A stretch of DNA of 64,000 nt from Bradyrhizobium sp. SK17 (GCF_002831585.1 NZ_CP025114.1:124001-188000); one strand, 5' to 3'. Numbered from the stretch's first letter, positions 33,999 through 42,927 are shown. The notes: a model not told the origin generated them from the letters alone. Numbers and translations are program-made.

Positions 33999-34760
33999 AT
34001 GATCGTTAATTGGGCGCATGCTTGGCCGCCGGCGATTGCCGCATTTCTGGCCTCACTCGTCGAGTTCGTCGAAGCTCTGACCGTGGTTCTGGCCGTGGGC
34101 GCGGTCCGCGGCTGGAGCGGTGCACTGATCGGAAGTGGGGCCGCGCTTGGCGTGCTGCTGGCCATCGTCGTGGCTATCGGTCCGGCGCTCACGCGTATCC
34201 CGCTGGATGTCGTCCAGCTCGCCGTCGGACTGCTTCTGCTCCTCTTCGGAATGCGATGGCTGCGCAAGGCAATCCTGCGTTCGGCCGGAGTTATTCCTTT
34301 GCATGACGAGAACGCGATCTATTCCAGGCAAACGGAATCGCTGCGCAAGCTCGCGCAGCGTGGGCGAGGATGGGACAAGGTCGCCATCGCAACAGCTTTC
34401 AAAATCACGATGCTCGAGGGCACAGAGGTAGTCTTCATTGTTATCGCTGTCGGTTCCGGCGGCGTGGGCTTGCTTGTTCCGGCGAGCGTGGGGGCGCTGG
34501 CCGCGCTGCTTGTCGTCGTCCTGCTTGGCTTTGTCGTTCACAAACCTTTGGCATCCATTCCGGAGAATACCTTGAAGTTCATGGTCGGTGTATTGCTCTC
34601 CGCCTTTGGGGCTTTCTGGGTTGGCGAAGGCATGGGACTTCGATGGCCGGGGCAGGACTGGTCGATCCTTGGTCTCGTCGCTGGCTTTCTGATCATCGCA
34701 TTGATCGCAACCTCGCTTTGCCGGGCCCGGTTTGCCGCGCGCGATGCCGCGAAACGATAG
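33999..34760 (+). CDS. COG4280-type polytopic membrane protein
   Basis: A 253-residue protein with about seven helices in two inverted-repeat-like halves. Half one opens FLASLVEFVEALTVVLAVGA; half two contains FKITMLEGTEVVFIVIAVGS. A Glu followed by a conserved small stretch (EFVEA / EGTEV) sits in each half, as in GDT1/cation exchanger-like folds. COG4280 has no settled function. It follows the fluoride cluster on the same strand and is followed by a small membrane protein 10 bases on. Confidence 0.8.
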   Translation: MIVNWAHAWPPAIAAFLASLVEFVEALTVVLAVGAVRGWSGALIGSGAALGVLLAIVVAIGPALTRIPLDVVQLAVGLLLLLFGMRWLRKAILRSAGVIPLHDENAIYSRQTESLRKLAQRGRGWDKVAIATAFKITMLEGTEVVFIVIAVGSGGVGLLVPASVGALAALLVVVLLGFVVHKPLASIPENTLKFMVGVLLSAFGAFWVGEGMGLRWPGQDWSILGLVAGFLIIALIATSLCRARFAARDAAKR

Positions 34761-34770
34761 GAGCTCATGC

Positions 34771-34974
34771 ATGCGCTGGTTCAAGACGATCATTCTGGAG
34801 CTTTACGGCCTGTTCGTGGATGACGGCAGCTTTGCAATCACAATCGTTGTATGGCTTGGCGTCGCGTGGCTTGTGCTGCCATGGCTGATTCCGGGCTCGG
34901 CCTGGGGCGGCGCAATCCTGTTCGCCGGTCTTGCCGTGATTCTCACCGAGAGTGTCTGGCGGCATCGGACGTAG
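34771..34974 (+). CDS. Small two-helix membrane protein partner of COG4280 (67 aa)
   Basis: MRWFKTIILELYGLFVDDGS, then two helices (FAITIVVWLGVAWLVLPWL and WGGAILFAGLAVILTESVW), then RHRT. AGGAG lies 8 bases before the ATG. The layout is common for small proteins encoded right after COG4280 in related genomes as far as I can recall. Function unknown. Confidence 0.75.
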   Translation: MRWFKTIILELYGLFVDDGSFAITIVVWLGVAWLVLPWLIPGSAWGGAILFAGLAVILTESVWRHRT

Positions 34975-35194
34975 GTGGATCTCCTCCGACACGACCGATC
35001 CTATCGACCGTCTGACGACCACCTTCGGAATACGATCAAGGCTATGTTTCCCGTTTTTGGTCATCGGAATGCGATGCGGTGAAGCGAACACCGATACGCT
35101 TCTCCTTGCGCCAGATAACCCGGCACTGATGCGCGCCGTTCTCCATTACCAGGGAAAAGACGTCAGGAATTCCGATGGGTGATGTCACGTCAAG

Positions 35195-35290
35195 CTAGGC
35201 GCCGTACTCGGAAAGATTTCGAATTGAGCAACTGATCGCACCTCCACCAAAGGAGACCCCGCGACGCGGTGTTGAACGATGTTCCTCCAT
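35195..35290 (-). pseudogene. PilZ N-terminal remnant
   Basis: MEEHRSTPRRG, then SFGGGAISCSIRNLSEYGA and a stop: the first third of a PilZ protein like that at 19365-19619, with the linker shortened and the rest missing. It would give 31 residues. It lies just past the true end of COG4705 copy C and is read through when that gene's frameshift is ignored. Confidence 0.6.
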
Positions 35291-35330
35291 TTGAGAACTC
35301 CATGATGTAGTCTTCAACCAACGCCTAATC

Positions 35331-36106
35331 TCAGGGACGCGGCGAAAATGCCGCGGGATGCGGTCCCGGCCGCTGCGGAATAACGAGGATACAAACGGTA
35401 ATGACAACGATGAGGGCCGCCGAGACGGAAAAATCTCCAATGGCAAGCCCCCGGCGGCGATCGGCTTGTCAAGTGAGTTGGCGATCGTGGCGCCCAGCGG
35501 GCGCGTCAGGATGAAAGCGGCCCAGAACAACGTGGTGCGAGACATCGTCGTAAAGAAGTAAAGAACAGCGACGATTGCCAAGACGACGGCGATCACAAGC
35601 GCACTGCCGTTGTAACCGAGCCCGGTGTCATCTGCCATCCAGTCGCCGAGCGCCGTGCCGAGGGTCTGCGAGAACATGATGGTCGCCCAGTAGAACGCTT
35701 CGACTTTGGGCGACGTAACGGTTTCGACGGAGACGGAGCCGAGCGACCAGTACCACAAGCCCAGTGTCGCCATGACCATCGTGAAGAGCGACAGGGAGCC
35801 GCCGAGATAGCCAATGCCGAGCGAACGATCGACCAAGTCGGCAAGCGTCGTTCCGGCGAGCGTGGTCGCCGTGATGGCGGCCCAGTACAGGAAGGGCTGA
35901 AATCGCTTCGCCCTAATCTGAGCACTCACGGCCGCAATCAATACGGTGGCAAAGATTGCAGTGCCGATCAGATAACCGAGACCCAACGTCAATGTTACCG
36001 CGTTGCCGCCCACCTCGCCCAGGGTGGTCGCGAATATCTTGATGACCCAGAATCCGAGCGTGATTGCCGGCACCTTGCTGGCTTCTGTGCTGACGATTCT
36101 GTACAT
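35331..36106 (-). pseudogene. COG4705 membrane protein, copy C, frameshifted near its end
   Basis: From MYRIVSTEASKVPAITLGFW (GGAGAAAG before the ATG at 36106) the protein is complete through GTALGDWMADDTGLGY, FILTRPLGATIANSLDKPIAAGG. A missing base near 35452 then shifts the frame. In the correct frame the last helix (ALIVVITVCILVIPQR) ends at 35331; in the shifted frame translation runs on to 35195. Only one helix is affected, so the protein may still fold, or the base may be a sequencing loss. TRPLGATIAN replaces the GATVGD of copy D. Confidence 0.85.
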
Positions 36107-36267
36107 GCGGCTTTCTCCGAACAACGATTGCTGATTGAACGACAAATTGACAAATTGAACATGGGAGCCGCTCTCCGACGGCTACGGATCCTGCATCGCT
36201 CGACGCGCCACGCTTGAAAATTTGCGAACGCTCATGAGGATCGCCATCGCTTGCCGACGCAGTAGCG

Positions 36268-37026
36268 TCATGCCGGATGCTTGCCCGCGCGCTGCGGCAA
36301 CAGGATCAGGCACGCAAGGATGAAGGCTGCGATCACCGCCGATGCGAGCGGTCTGCTGAGACTGAGACCCCCGGCAGCGACCGGTTTATCGAGGAAGTCG
36401 CCGACCGTCGCGCCGAGCGGACGGGTCAGAATGAAGGCCGCCCAGAACAGCAGCACCCGCGACACGTTTGTGCGATAATAGAGTGCGACAACGACGGCCA
36501 GCCCGGCCGCAAAGACGAGAGCGCCCCCTTCATAACCAAGGCCGCCGGTGTCGGCCAGCCAGTCGCCGAGCGCAGTGCCGAGGGTTTGCGAGAACGTGAT
36601 CGCTCCCCAGTAAAACGCCTCGACCTTCGGCGTAGAGACAGTGTTGACCGATACCGTTCCCTCCGACCAATACCAAAGCCCGAGGACGCTCACGAGGCAG
36701 AGAAACAGCAGCGATGAGCCGCCGGTATAACCGATCCCGAGCGATCGGTCGGCGAAGTCGGCCATCGTGGTGCCAAAGGTGGTCGAGGCCACGATGGTCG
36801 CCCAGTAGAGAAACGGGTGAAAGCGCTTCGCGACGATCTGTGCGATCACGAACGCGATGAGCAGCACCGCGAACAAGGCTGTTCCCGCCAAATAACCCCA
36901 GTTCAGCGTCATGGTGACGGTGTCACCGCCGGTCTCGCCGAGCGTTGTGGCAAGAATTTTGATGATCCAGAAGCCGAGCGTGACTTCAGGGACTTTGCTC
37001 AATGCGAATTTCTGGGCTGGGGTCAT
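36268..37026 (-). CDS. COG4705 membrane protein, copy D (intact)
   Basis: A 252-residue protein with two similar halves. Half one: KVPEVTLGFWIIKILATTLGE and GGDTVTMTLNWGYLAGTALF. Half two: EAFYWGAITFSQTLGTALGD, WLADTGGLGYEGGALVF and AAFILTRPLGATVGDFLDKP. Conserved TTLGETGGD and GTALGDWLAD place acidic residues inside helices, suggesting ion or proton movement. It sits downstream of PepSY and an intact two-component pair on the same strand. ATG at 37026; longer readings upstream are not family-like. Confidence 0.9.
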   Translation of the reverse strand: MTPAQKFALSKVPEVTLGFWIIKILATTLGETGGDTVTMTLNWGYLAGTALFAVLLIAFVIAQIVAKRFHPFLYWATIVASTTFGTTMADFADRSLGIGYTGGSSLLFLCLVSVLGLWYWSEGTVSVNTVSTPKVEAFYWGAITFSQTLGTALGDWLADTGGLGYEGGALVFAAGLAVVVALYYRTNVSRVLLFWAAFILTRPLGATVGDFLDKPVAAGGLSLSRPLASAVIAAFILACLILLPQRAGKHPA

Positions 37027-37053
37027 GATTGCATTTCCGTTATGTAGCCGGCC

Positions 37054-37081
37054 ACCCGGCGCGTGCGAGGACGCACCGGGT
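37054..37081. repeat. Hairpin between PepSY and COG4705 copy D
   Basis: ACCCGG (37054-37059) pairs with CCGGGT (37076-37081), and inside it GTGCG (37063-37067) pairs with CGCAC (37072-37076 region) around AGGA. GC-rich stem in a 79-base gap of a same-strand gene pair, without a T-run. It could lower read-through or protect the upstream message. Confidence 0.45.
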
Positions 37082-37105
37082 TTGTTCGTGGGACCATGCT
37101 GCGGG

Positions 37106-37423
37106 TCAGTCCGGATGAGGACCTTCTGTCTTGTTTTCGAGCACCTTGCCGCTCGCGGCATCGACGCCGACTTCCTGCGTCCGCGAGCCGTTCTTGATGT
37201 CGAACGAATAACGCAGGCCGCTGCCTCCGGATTCGCGCTCAAGCTCTTCGTCGGTGACTTTCCCGGGATGGGCCTTGAGGGCGGTTTCCCGGGCCTGCGT
37301 AATGGTGACCTTCGCTTGACCGGCAAGCTTTTGACCGGTGTAGGCCAGCGCTGGCGCCGCGAGCGCCAGCAAGATACCTGCGGCGCCCAAGGCGCCCAGG
37401 CGATACGGGGTAGTCCTGATCAT
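37106..37423 (-). CDS. PepSY domain periplasmic protein, copy 2
   Basis: A 105-residue protein: signal peptide MIRTTPYRLGALGAAGILLA ending near LAYTG, then one PepSY domain with VTITQARETALKAHPGKV, DEELERESGGSGLRYSFDI and EVGVDAASGKVLEN. GGAGAGAC precedes the ATG at 37423. It is encoded between the two-component pair (133 bases upstream) and COG4705 copy D (79 bases downstream). The same neighbour set surrounds copy 1 at 19742, so it belongs to a recurring module. Confidence 0.92.
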   Translation of the reverse strand: MIRTTPYRLGALGAAGILLALAAPALAYTGQKLAGQAKVTITQARETALKAHPGKVTDEELERESGGSGLRYSFDIKNGSRTQEVGVDAASGKVLENKTEGPHPD

Positions 37424-37556
37424 GTGTCTCTCCAATTCGCCCCCGCTTGCGAACGGATGCGCGACGCGTCGGCGACGGCCCGCTCCGATGAGATGACCAT
37501 GGCCCCGGAGACTGAGGACAAAATGAGCCTGGGTGGGGCGAGAAGAAAAAAGAGCG

Positions 37557-38870
37557 CTATGCCGGTAATGTGACGCGCGCGAGAACGCCGGCGGCCCCGT
37601 CGGGGCGATTCTCGACGGTCAGGACAAGACCGTTGCGCTCGGCAATTCGCCGCGCGATCGCCAGCCCCAGACCGGTTCCCTCGACGTCCGGCGGCGACGC
37701 GCGATAGAACCGATCGAAGATGCGGGAAACGGCGCCGGGCGGCAAACCGGTACCCGTATCCAGAACCTCGACAACGCTTCGCCCGTCGCGCAGAGTCAGG
37801 GAAACGTCCACCTGCCCGCCGGAGGGCGTGTACCGCACGGCGTTATCGATCAGGTTTGCGAATAGAACGCGCAATTCCTCGACCGAACCATGCAGCGTCG
37901 CGGACGTCTCCATCCGGGCCCCGAGATCGATGCCCTTGTGTTCGGCCAGCACCACATGATCGCCGACGCAGTCGAGCAGCAGCGGACCCACCTCAACCGT
38001 TTCGCTGAGGGGTGCTACGGGTTCATCGAGGCGAGCCAGTCGCAGCAGTTGACCGACGAGGGCGCTCGCGCGCCTTACGCCCTGCGCAAGTGCCGCCTTG
38101 CCAGCCTCGAATTCCGCTCCGACCGAACCGGAACTGTTGATCTTGAGGTTATCTACCTGGATTTGCATCGCGGCGAGCGGGGTGCGGAGTTCATGCGCCG
38201 CGTCGGAGAGAAACCGCTTCTGCGCTTCGACGGCGGCGCGCAGGCGCTCGATCAGGCCGTTCATGCTTTCGACCAGAGGCGCCACTTCGACCGGAATTCC
38301 GGTGAGGGGAATGGCTGCGGCCGCTACCGCACTTCGATTGGCGATATCTCGCGCCAAGGTGTCCAACCGTCCAAGCATCCGGTTCAGCGCCCAGCCGACG
38401 ACGAGCCAGGACAGCGGTATGACGATCAGGATCGGCGCCGCGGCCCCCACGGCGGCGCTTCGGGCAAACTCCTGACGAACCTTGTCGCGCTGCGCGACCA
38501 GCACGGTCCAGGTGTCGTTGTCCGTTGAATAAACCCGCCAAGGTTCGCCGGCGATGACGACATTTTCAAAGCCAGGTTTCCTCGGCCGCGCGATATTGAG
38601 ACCGCGAAGCGTGGTATGGACAACGACGCCACCCTTCCAGATCGTTACCGCAATCTGATCTTCCGGATCCTGATCGCTGGCCGGCGGCGCGTCAGCATCG
38701 GGAAGACCCAAACCGGCGTTGAGTGCAACCTGGCGTAGCTGCCCGTCAAGAAAATCAGCGGCTTCGTCACGCGCAAGCTTGTAGGCGAGCAACATCGCGG
38801 CGGCGCCGACCAAGGTCAGAAGAACGGTCATCGAGACAAGGGTTGCTCGCCGGAGCGATACCGTCGTCAT
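37557..38870 (-). CDS. Sensor histidine kinase (intact)
   Basis: A 437-residue membrane kinase: helix ~13-33, a ~110-residue periplasmic domain ending FENVVIAGEPWRVYSTDND, a second helix (PILIVIPLSWLVVGWAL) and HAMP linker. H-box RFLSDAAHELRTPLAAMQIQ, N-box FANLIDNAVRYTPSGG, G1 DTGTGLP and G2 GTGLGLAIARRIAE are all complete. The phospho-acceptor His is in AAHELRTPL. The start overlaps the regulator stop by ATGA. The sensed signal may be periplasmic, and PepSY encoded next is a candidate partner. Confidence 0.93.
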   Translation of the reverse strand: MTTVSLRRATLVSMTVLLTLVGAAAMLLAYKLARDEAADFLDGQLRQVALNAGLGLPDADAPPASDQDPEDQIAVTIWKGGVVVHTTLRGLNIARPRKPGFENVVIAGEPWRVYSTDNDTWTVLVAQRDKVRQEFARSAAVGAAAPILIVIPLSWLVVGWALNRMLGRLDTLARDIANRSAVAAAAIPLTGIPVEVAPLVESMNGLIERLRAAVEAQKRFLSDAAHELRTPLAAMQIQVDNLKINSSGSVGAEFEAGKAALAQGVRRASALVGQLLRLARLDEPVAPLSETVEVGPLLLDCVGDHVVLAEHKGIDLGARMETSATLHGSVEELRVLFANLIDNAVRYTPSGGQVDVSLTLRDGRSVVEVLDTGTGLPPGAVSRIFDRFYRASPPDVEGTGLGLAIARRIAERNGLVLTVENRPDGAAGVLARVTLPA

Positions 38871-39526
38871 GATTTTTGTACCATCCAGCCCGCCCCCCTC
38901 ACATTGAAGATGATGTCCTTCCCAAACTTGCGCCGTATCGAGTAGATCAGGGCATCGACCGCGTTGCTTTCCACCTCTTCTCCCCAGCCGTAAATACGCT
39001 CCTCCACCTGCGCGCGGGAAAGAATACGACCCGGGCGCTCCATCAAGGCGTGCATCAAAGCGTACTCGCGGGCAGGCAATACCTGCACGATGTCGGCATG
39101 CGACAACTCATGGGTCTCGGTGTTGAGCTCAATCGTGCCCGTCACCAGATAGGATGTCGCGCTGCCCGCCCGACGGCGAAGGACCGCGCGCATTCTGGCG
39201 AGCAACTCCCGTGTCTCGAACGGTTTGACGAGATAGTCGTCCGCGCCGAGATCGAGCCCGGCCACCCGAGAATCAAGCCCTTCGCGCGCCGTGATGATCA
39301 GCACAGGTGTATCGAACCCCCGGCTCCGCGCCGCCTTCAAAAGATCGAGACCTTCAACGCCAGGCAGCCCGAGGTCGAGCAGCACAATCGCATGTCCGCC
39401 ATCGGCGAGCGCGGCTTCCGCCTCTCCGCCGGCGCGCACCCAATCTACCGACATGCCTTCCTCCGCAAGCGTCCGGGAAAGGCCCTCGCCGATCATCGCG
39501 TCGTCTTCCAAGAGCAGAACGCGCAT
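38867..39526 (-). CDS. OmpR/PhoP-type response regulator
   Basis: A 219-residue regulator: MRVLLLEDDAMIGEGLSRTL, phospho-acceptor Asp in IVLLDLGLPGVEG, and Lys in DDYLVKPFETRELL. The winged helix has LPAREYALMHALMERPG, VESNAVDALIYSIRRKFGK and NVRGAGWMVQ. First gene of the minus-strand module with kinase, PepSY and COG4705 genes. ATG at 39526 fits the family; a start 9 codons earlier is possible. Confidence 0.93.
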   Translation of the reverse strand: MRVLLLEDDAMIGEGLSRTLAEEGMSVDWVRAGGEAEAALADGGHAIVLLDLGLPGVEGLDLLKAARSRGFDTPVLIITAREGLDSRVAGLDLGADDYLVKPFETRELLARMRAVLRRRAGSATSYLVTGTIELNTETHELSHADIVQVLPAREYALMHALMERPGRILSRAQVEERIYGWGEEVESNAVDALIYSIRRKFGKDIIFNVRGAGWMVQKS

Positions 39527-40112
39527 CGCCAATTCACTCACATCCCGGGGCAAAAGGCCACGCTACTTAGGGAAACCGCCGCGCCCACTCGATGGCTTTT
39601 CCATTACAATAGAATGGTGCCAATCTTCGGTCCAAGACTTGTGCGCGAACAGGACGTGGTTCATTCGCTCGGACGTCGCTTTATCCTGACGCCCTTGACA
39701 GTCTCATCTTACAAACCATGAGGTCGATTGAATCGAGCCCATTTAGAACGTCCATCGGACCTTTCACAGCTTTAATCTTTGCGTAGCATTTCTTGCTCTT
39801 ATCAACATCTTAAAACTTTTTGCGCTCAGCGCATTCCCGACGCTTACGGTACAGCACTGTCGAACCGATGGCAGCGCAGCTCTGCGGATTTCCGCCAGCT
39901 CTTGAGTGTGCCCTAGAGCTGGCGATCAATTTGTGTCGTCGCCAACGCGCGGCGTTTATGGGAGACACGTCTCTGACGGATAGTCATTGTATATGGCCTG
40001 CATCAGCGCAGAGCCGCGAGACGAGACGACATAGAGGTTTTCGCTTGCTTCGATATTCAGTGCAGGCGCACAAACATCACGCTCGGATCAATTGCAATGT
40101 CATTGAGTACGG
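39527..40112. other. 586-base stretch without a convincing gene
   Basis: The promoter of the regulator-kinase operon must lie in its left end. A plus-strand frame of ~140 codons (39820-40242) lacks a ribosome site and any family look, and overlaps the methyltransferase gene. The part around 39740-39830 is unusually AT-rich. I see no hairpin or repeat worth naming. Confidence 0.4.
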
Positions 40113-40670
40113 TTATGTTCTTCGGAAAGTGCTGAATTGGAATCGCTGCGTTGCACCGCGCGGCGTGATATGTTCATGCGGCTGGGTGGCGATTAATTCA
40201 AATTCCGGTCCAATCTCTTCTGACAGACCTGCCGCATCATAACGAATGACTGGTAAACCACTGCATCGCTCCGGGCCGTCTAGAGCAAACGTTCCAATGA
40301 TAATGTGGCCGCCTGATCTGAGTGCCGTTTTGAGTCGGCGCGTGTAGGCGATGCGATCGGCAGCCTCCGTGAGAAAATGAAACGCTGCGCGATCGTGCCA
40401 AATATCGTAATTTTCTGACGGCTCCCATTTTGTCACATCCACCGTCACCCATTCGAGCACTGTTACACGCTCGAACCCGTTGGCAATCAGACCATCAACA
40501 ACACGTGACGCACCTCCTCCGATATCCACGATGGCTGAGGCCGAAGTTACTCCAGCGAGCTTAATCAGTTCGAGCGATAGAGCCGGGTTCTCCTGAAACC
40601 AGCTACCCGCATTCTCACCCTTGCTGGTATAGACTTCATCCCAATGCGCTTGACGATTCTCGTCGCTCAT
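40113..40670 (-). CDS. SAM-dependent methyltransferase with an internal deletion
   Basis: A 185-residue class I methyltransferase: MSDENRQAHWDEVYTSKGEN, motif I VDIGGGASRVVDGL, then VTVLEW directly followed by VTVDVTKWEP, then YDIWHDRAAFHFLT and GGHIIIGTFALDGPERCSG. In relatives about 20-25 residues lie between VTVLD and the VADVTTWEP segment; they include the acidic residue that holds the ribose of S-adenosylmethionine. The deletion is in frame but would be expected to harm cofactor binding. Substrate unknown (thiol, metalloid and nickel-type guesses are all unsupported). GGGAG precedes the ATG. Confidence 0.75.
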   Translation of the reverse strand: MSDENRQAHWDEVYTSKGENAGSWFQENPALSLELIKLAGVTSASAIVDIGGGASRVVDGLIANGFERVTVLEWVTVDVTKWEPSENYDIWHDRAAFHFLTEAADRIAYTRRLKTALRSGGHIIIGTFALDGPERCSGLPVIRYDAAGLSEEIGPEFELIATQPHEHITPRGATQRFQFSTFRRT

Positions 40671-40712
40671 GAAAACTCCCATTCATCACCGGTGATGTAA
40701 GGTTGACCCAAA

Positions 40713-41501
40713 ATGGTTACGCCCCCGATACTCGACAATAAGCACGCCTCGTCGCCGTCAGTATTCGTACCTTCGACGCTGCTGCGCGAGGCAAGACGCC
40801 AAAAGAATATAGCAGCGGTTCAGGTGCCCTCGGTATGTCTACTGGACCCCGATGGAGACCTCGTGCGTGTCCTACGCGAGACGGGGCGAGCCAAGCCATT
40901 TGCAGGTTGGCCCTGTTACCATACCGAGCTCGACACATTCCTGCTTGCGGGGCAGCAGGTAGGAATTATTGGCCGCGTTGTGGGAGCCCCATTCGCGGTG
41001 CTCGTGGCAGAAGAATTGTTCGCAAGTGGTTGCCGTTTGCTAGTGAGCCTAACGTCGGCGGGCCAGATCCTGCCATCAAAAACTCCGCCGTATTTTGTCA
41101 TTATTGATCGAGCGCTCCGCGATGAGGGAACGAGCTATCACTATGCGACCCCTTCTGAATTTGCAGAGGCCGATCCGCAGATGGTGAAAGTGGCGGCCGA
41201 TGCGATACTCGAAACAACGCTGCAGGCGGTCGTTGGCTCAAGCTGGACGACGGACGCCCCGTTTCGCGAAACCGCTGAAGCTATTGAAGCTGCACGCGAG
41301 AAGGGGATCCTTGCCGTCGAGATGGAGGCCGCAGCGCTTTACACTTTCGCCCGGATTGCGGGTGTTCGGCTGCTATGTTTGGCCCATGTCACTAATACTA
41401 TGGGACAGACTGACGATGACTTCGAAAAGGGAGAGGCTGATGGCACGCGTGACGCGCTCAATATGCTGGGCGCGGTTGTAGGCGCCTTGCTCGCGTATTG
41501 A
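40713..41501 (+). CDS. Nucleoside phosphorylase family protein
   Basis: A 262-residue PNP/UDP-type enzyme: VGIIGRVVGAPFAVLVAEEL, SLTSAGQILP, GTSYHYATPS and the ribose/base-binding GILAVEMEAAALYTFARIAG with the conserved MEA. It would split purine or pyrimidine nucleosides with phosphate. It is divergent from the methyltransferase gene with 42 bases between them. The exact nucleoside cannot be told. Confidence 0.82.
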   Translation: MVTPPILDNKHASSPSVFVPSTLLREARRQKNIAAVQVPSVCLLDPDGDLVRVLRETGRAKPFAGWPCYHTELDTFLLAGQQVGIIGRVVGAPFAVLVAEELFASGCRLLVSLTSAGQILPSKTPPYFVIIDRALRDEGTSYHYATPSEFAEADPQMVKVAADAILETTLQAVVGSSWTTDAPFRETAEAIEAAREKGILAVEMEAAALYTFARIAGVRLLCLAHVTNTMGQTDDDFEKGEADGTRDALNMLGAVVGALLAY

Positions 41502-41612
41502 GTTTCAAAATTTCTCGAAGTGATCTTTAGATTCTTTAATCGACCCGTTCCTGGTGTCAGGAATATCGCCGTTCTGCATCGCTTCGTGCGTCTACTGTCA
41601 ATGTCGCTTAGC

Positions 41613-42593
41613 TCAATCGAAGCACATCAAATCTTCGGCGACTTTGGTAGGTCCATCGTAATGTTGTCGTATGATGGCAAGATTTTCCTGTAGCGGGCCA
41701 AGGCTGCGCGCCATGTTGTGCGACAATACGAGTTGAGCCACGCCGCTCTTGGCGGCGAGTAATCCGATTTCACTCGGCCTCGCATGCAACTGACGCGAAA
41801 CCGGGTCCGCCATTTCTGGCACAGCGTGATCCATTACGAGGATGTCTGCACCCTTGATCATGGCGGCGAAAGCGGAATTGTCGCCATTCTGGTCACCGGC
41901 GAAGGCAATGCGGCGACCGCGGACCTCGACCAAATAACCAAGTGCGGGGACCGGGCCATGTTTGACGCCGATGGCCGTCAATTTGAACCGGTCGTTTCCA
42001 AAGGCAGCTTTTGGCGTCGCCGCGGCGGCATTCATTTCGATGATATCAGCGCGAACCATCCCTCCGCTCCCGTCGAGATAACCCGACAGATATCGGAACG
42101 CCCCTCGTTTTGGATCGAACAGCGCGCGCATAAATTCCTTCATGCCGGGAAATGCACTGCCGCCGCTGGGGCCGACGATCGGTAACGGGCGCTGCCGCTC
42201 ACCGAAAAAGCCGCTCTTGAGCAGTGCCGGAAGGTCGGAGACGTGATCGGCATGCAGATGCGTGATGGCGATGGCATCGAGCGACTCGAACTTTGCTTTG
42301 GCCTCGCCGAAACGCAGGAAAACGCCTCCCCCAGCATCGACCAGAAGCCGCGCTTCGCCATCCACCCACAACAGATACCCTGAACTCGCCCGGGCGTCGT
42401 TTGAGTCCGGGCCGCCCGAGCCGAGAACCTGAACAGCGACAGGTGCGGAACACGCGGCGAAGGCTTTGAGCGGAACTGCCAGCGCTAGAATTGTGGCGAC
42501 GGCCGCCAGGCGCCGCCGCCATCGCGAGCCCGACTGACGCCGCCTCCTGCGTTCCGTTGCCGATCGGCACGCCGCGGCAACTGCGCCGCTCAT
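41613..42593 (-). CDS. Periplasmic MBL-fold hydrolase, last gene of the sor operon
   Basis: A 326-residue protein with a basic start and signal peptide (AAVATILALAVPLKAFA), then a metallo-beta-lactamase fold. Motifs: AITHLHADHVSDLPALL, IGVKHGPVPALGYLV, FAGDQNGDN and LVLSHNMAR. This is the RNase Z/arylsulfatase-like MBL group. The ATG overlaps the sorB stop (TGATG), so it is translated with the sulfite dehydrogenase. A role on an organic sulfur ester in the periplasm is possible but inferred. Confidence 0.82.
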   Translation of the reverse strand: MSGAVAAACRSATERRRRRQSGSRWRRRLAAVATILALAVPLKAFAACSAPVAVQVLGSGGPDSNDARASSGYLLWVDGEARLLVDAGGGVFLRFGEAKAKFESLDAIAITHLHADHVSDLPALLKSGFFGERQRPLPIVGPSGGSAFPGMKEFMRALFDPKRGAFRYLSGYLDGSGGMVRADIIEMNAAAATPKAAFGNDRFKLTAIGVKHGPVPALGYLVEVRGRRIAFAGDQNGDNSAFAAMIKGADILVMDHAVPEMADPVSRQLHARPSEIGLLAAKSGVAQLVLSHNMARSLGPLQENLAIIRQHYDGPTKVAEDLMCFD

Positions 42594-42916
42594 CAATAAG
42601 TCGCGGCGAGATAGTCCACGATTTTGCCAACGTCGGCATCTTCAATCGGCGCGCCGTAGACCTTTATCATTTTTGTCACCTCCGCCTGCCAAAAATCCTT
42701 CTTGAACTTTGGACCCTGCGGTTGGGTCTTAACGTAGTCAGCGGAGTGGCAGGCCGTGCAGTTGTTCTGGACAACTTCTAGGTTGGGACCAGGCTTAAAC
42801 GCCGCAGTCTCATCGGGAAGCTTGTAAGATACGGGCTTGGCGCTGACCACAGCAAGACCGGAACCGGCAACGGCGAGTGCAACGACGCCTGCGAACGTGA
42901 GTGCTAATCGCTTCAT
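42593..42916 (-). CDS. sorB: Cytochrome c subunit of sulfite dehydrogenase
   Basis: A 107-residue secreted monoheme cytochrome: signal peptide to ~26 (VSAKP), heme motif CTACH (~53-57), and a Met ligand probably in VTKMIKVYGAP. SorB carries electrons from the molybdenum subunit SorA to soluble cytochrome c. It follows sorA by 11 bases; GAGG lies before the chosen ATG, with two other in-frame ATGs a few codons upstream. Confidence 0.9.
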   Translation of the reverse strand: MKRLALTFAGVVALAVAGSGLAVVSAKPVSYKLPDETAAFKPGPNLEVVQNNCTACHSADYVKTQPQGPKFKKDFWQAEVTKMIKVYGAPIEDADVGKIVDYLAATY

Positions 42917-42927
42917 GGTCATCATCC

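Noticed and set aside
39820..40242. 140-codon plus-strand frame in the large gap
   Set aside because: Overlaps the methyltransferase 3' end and shows no family features.
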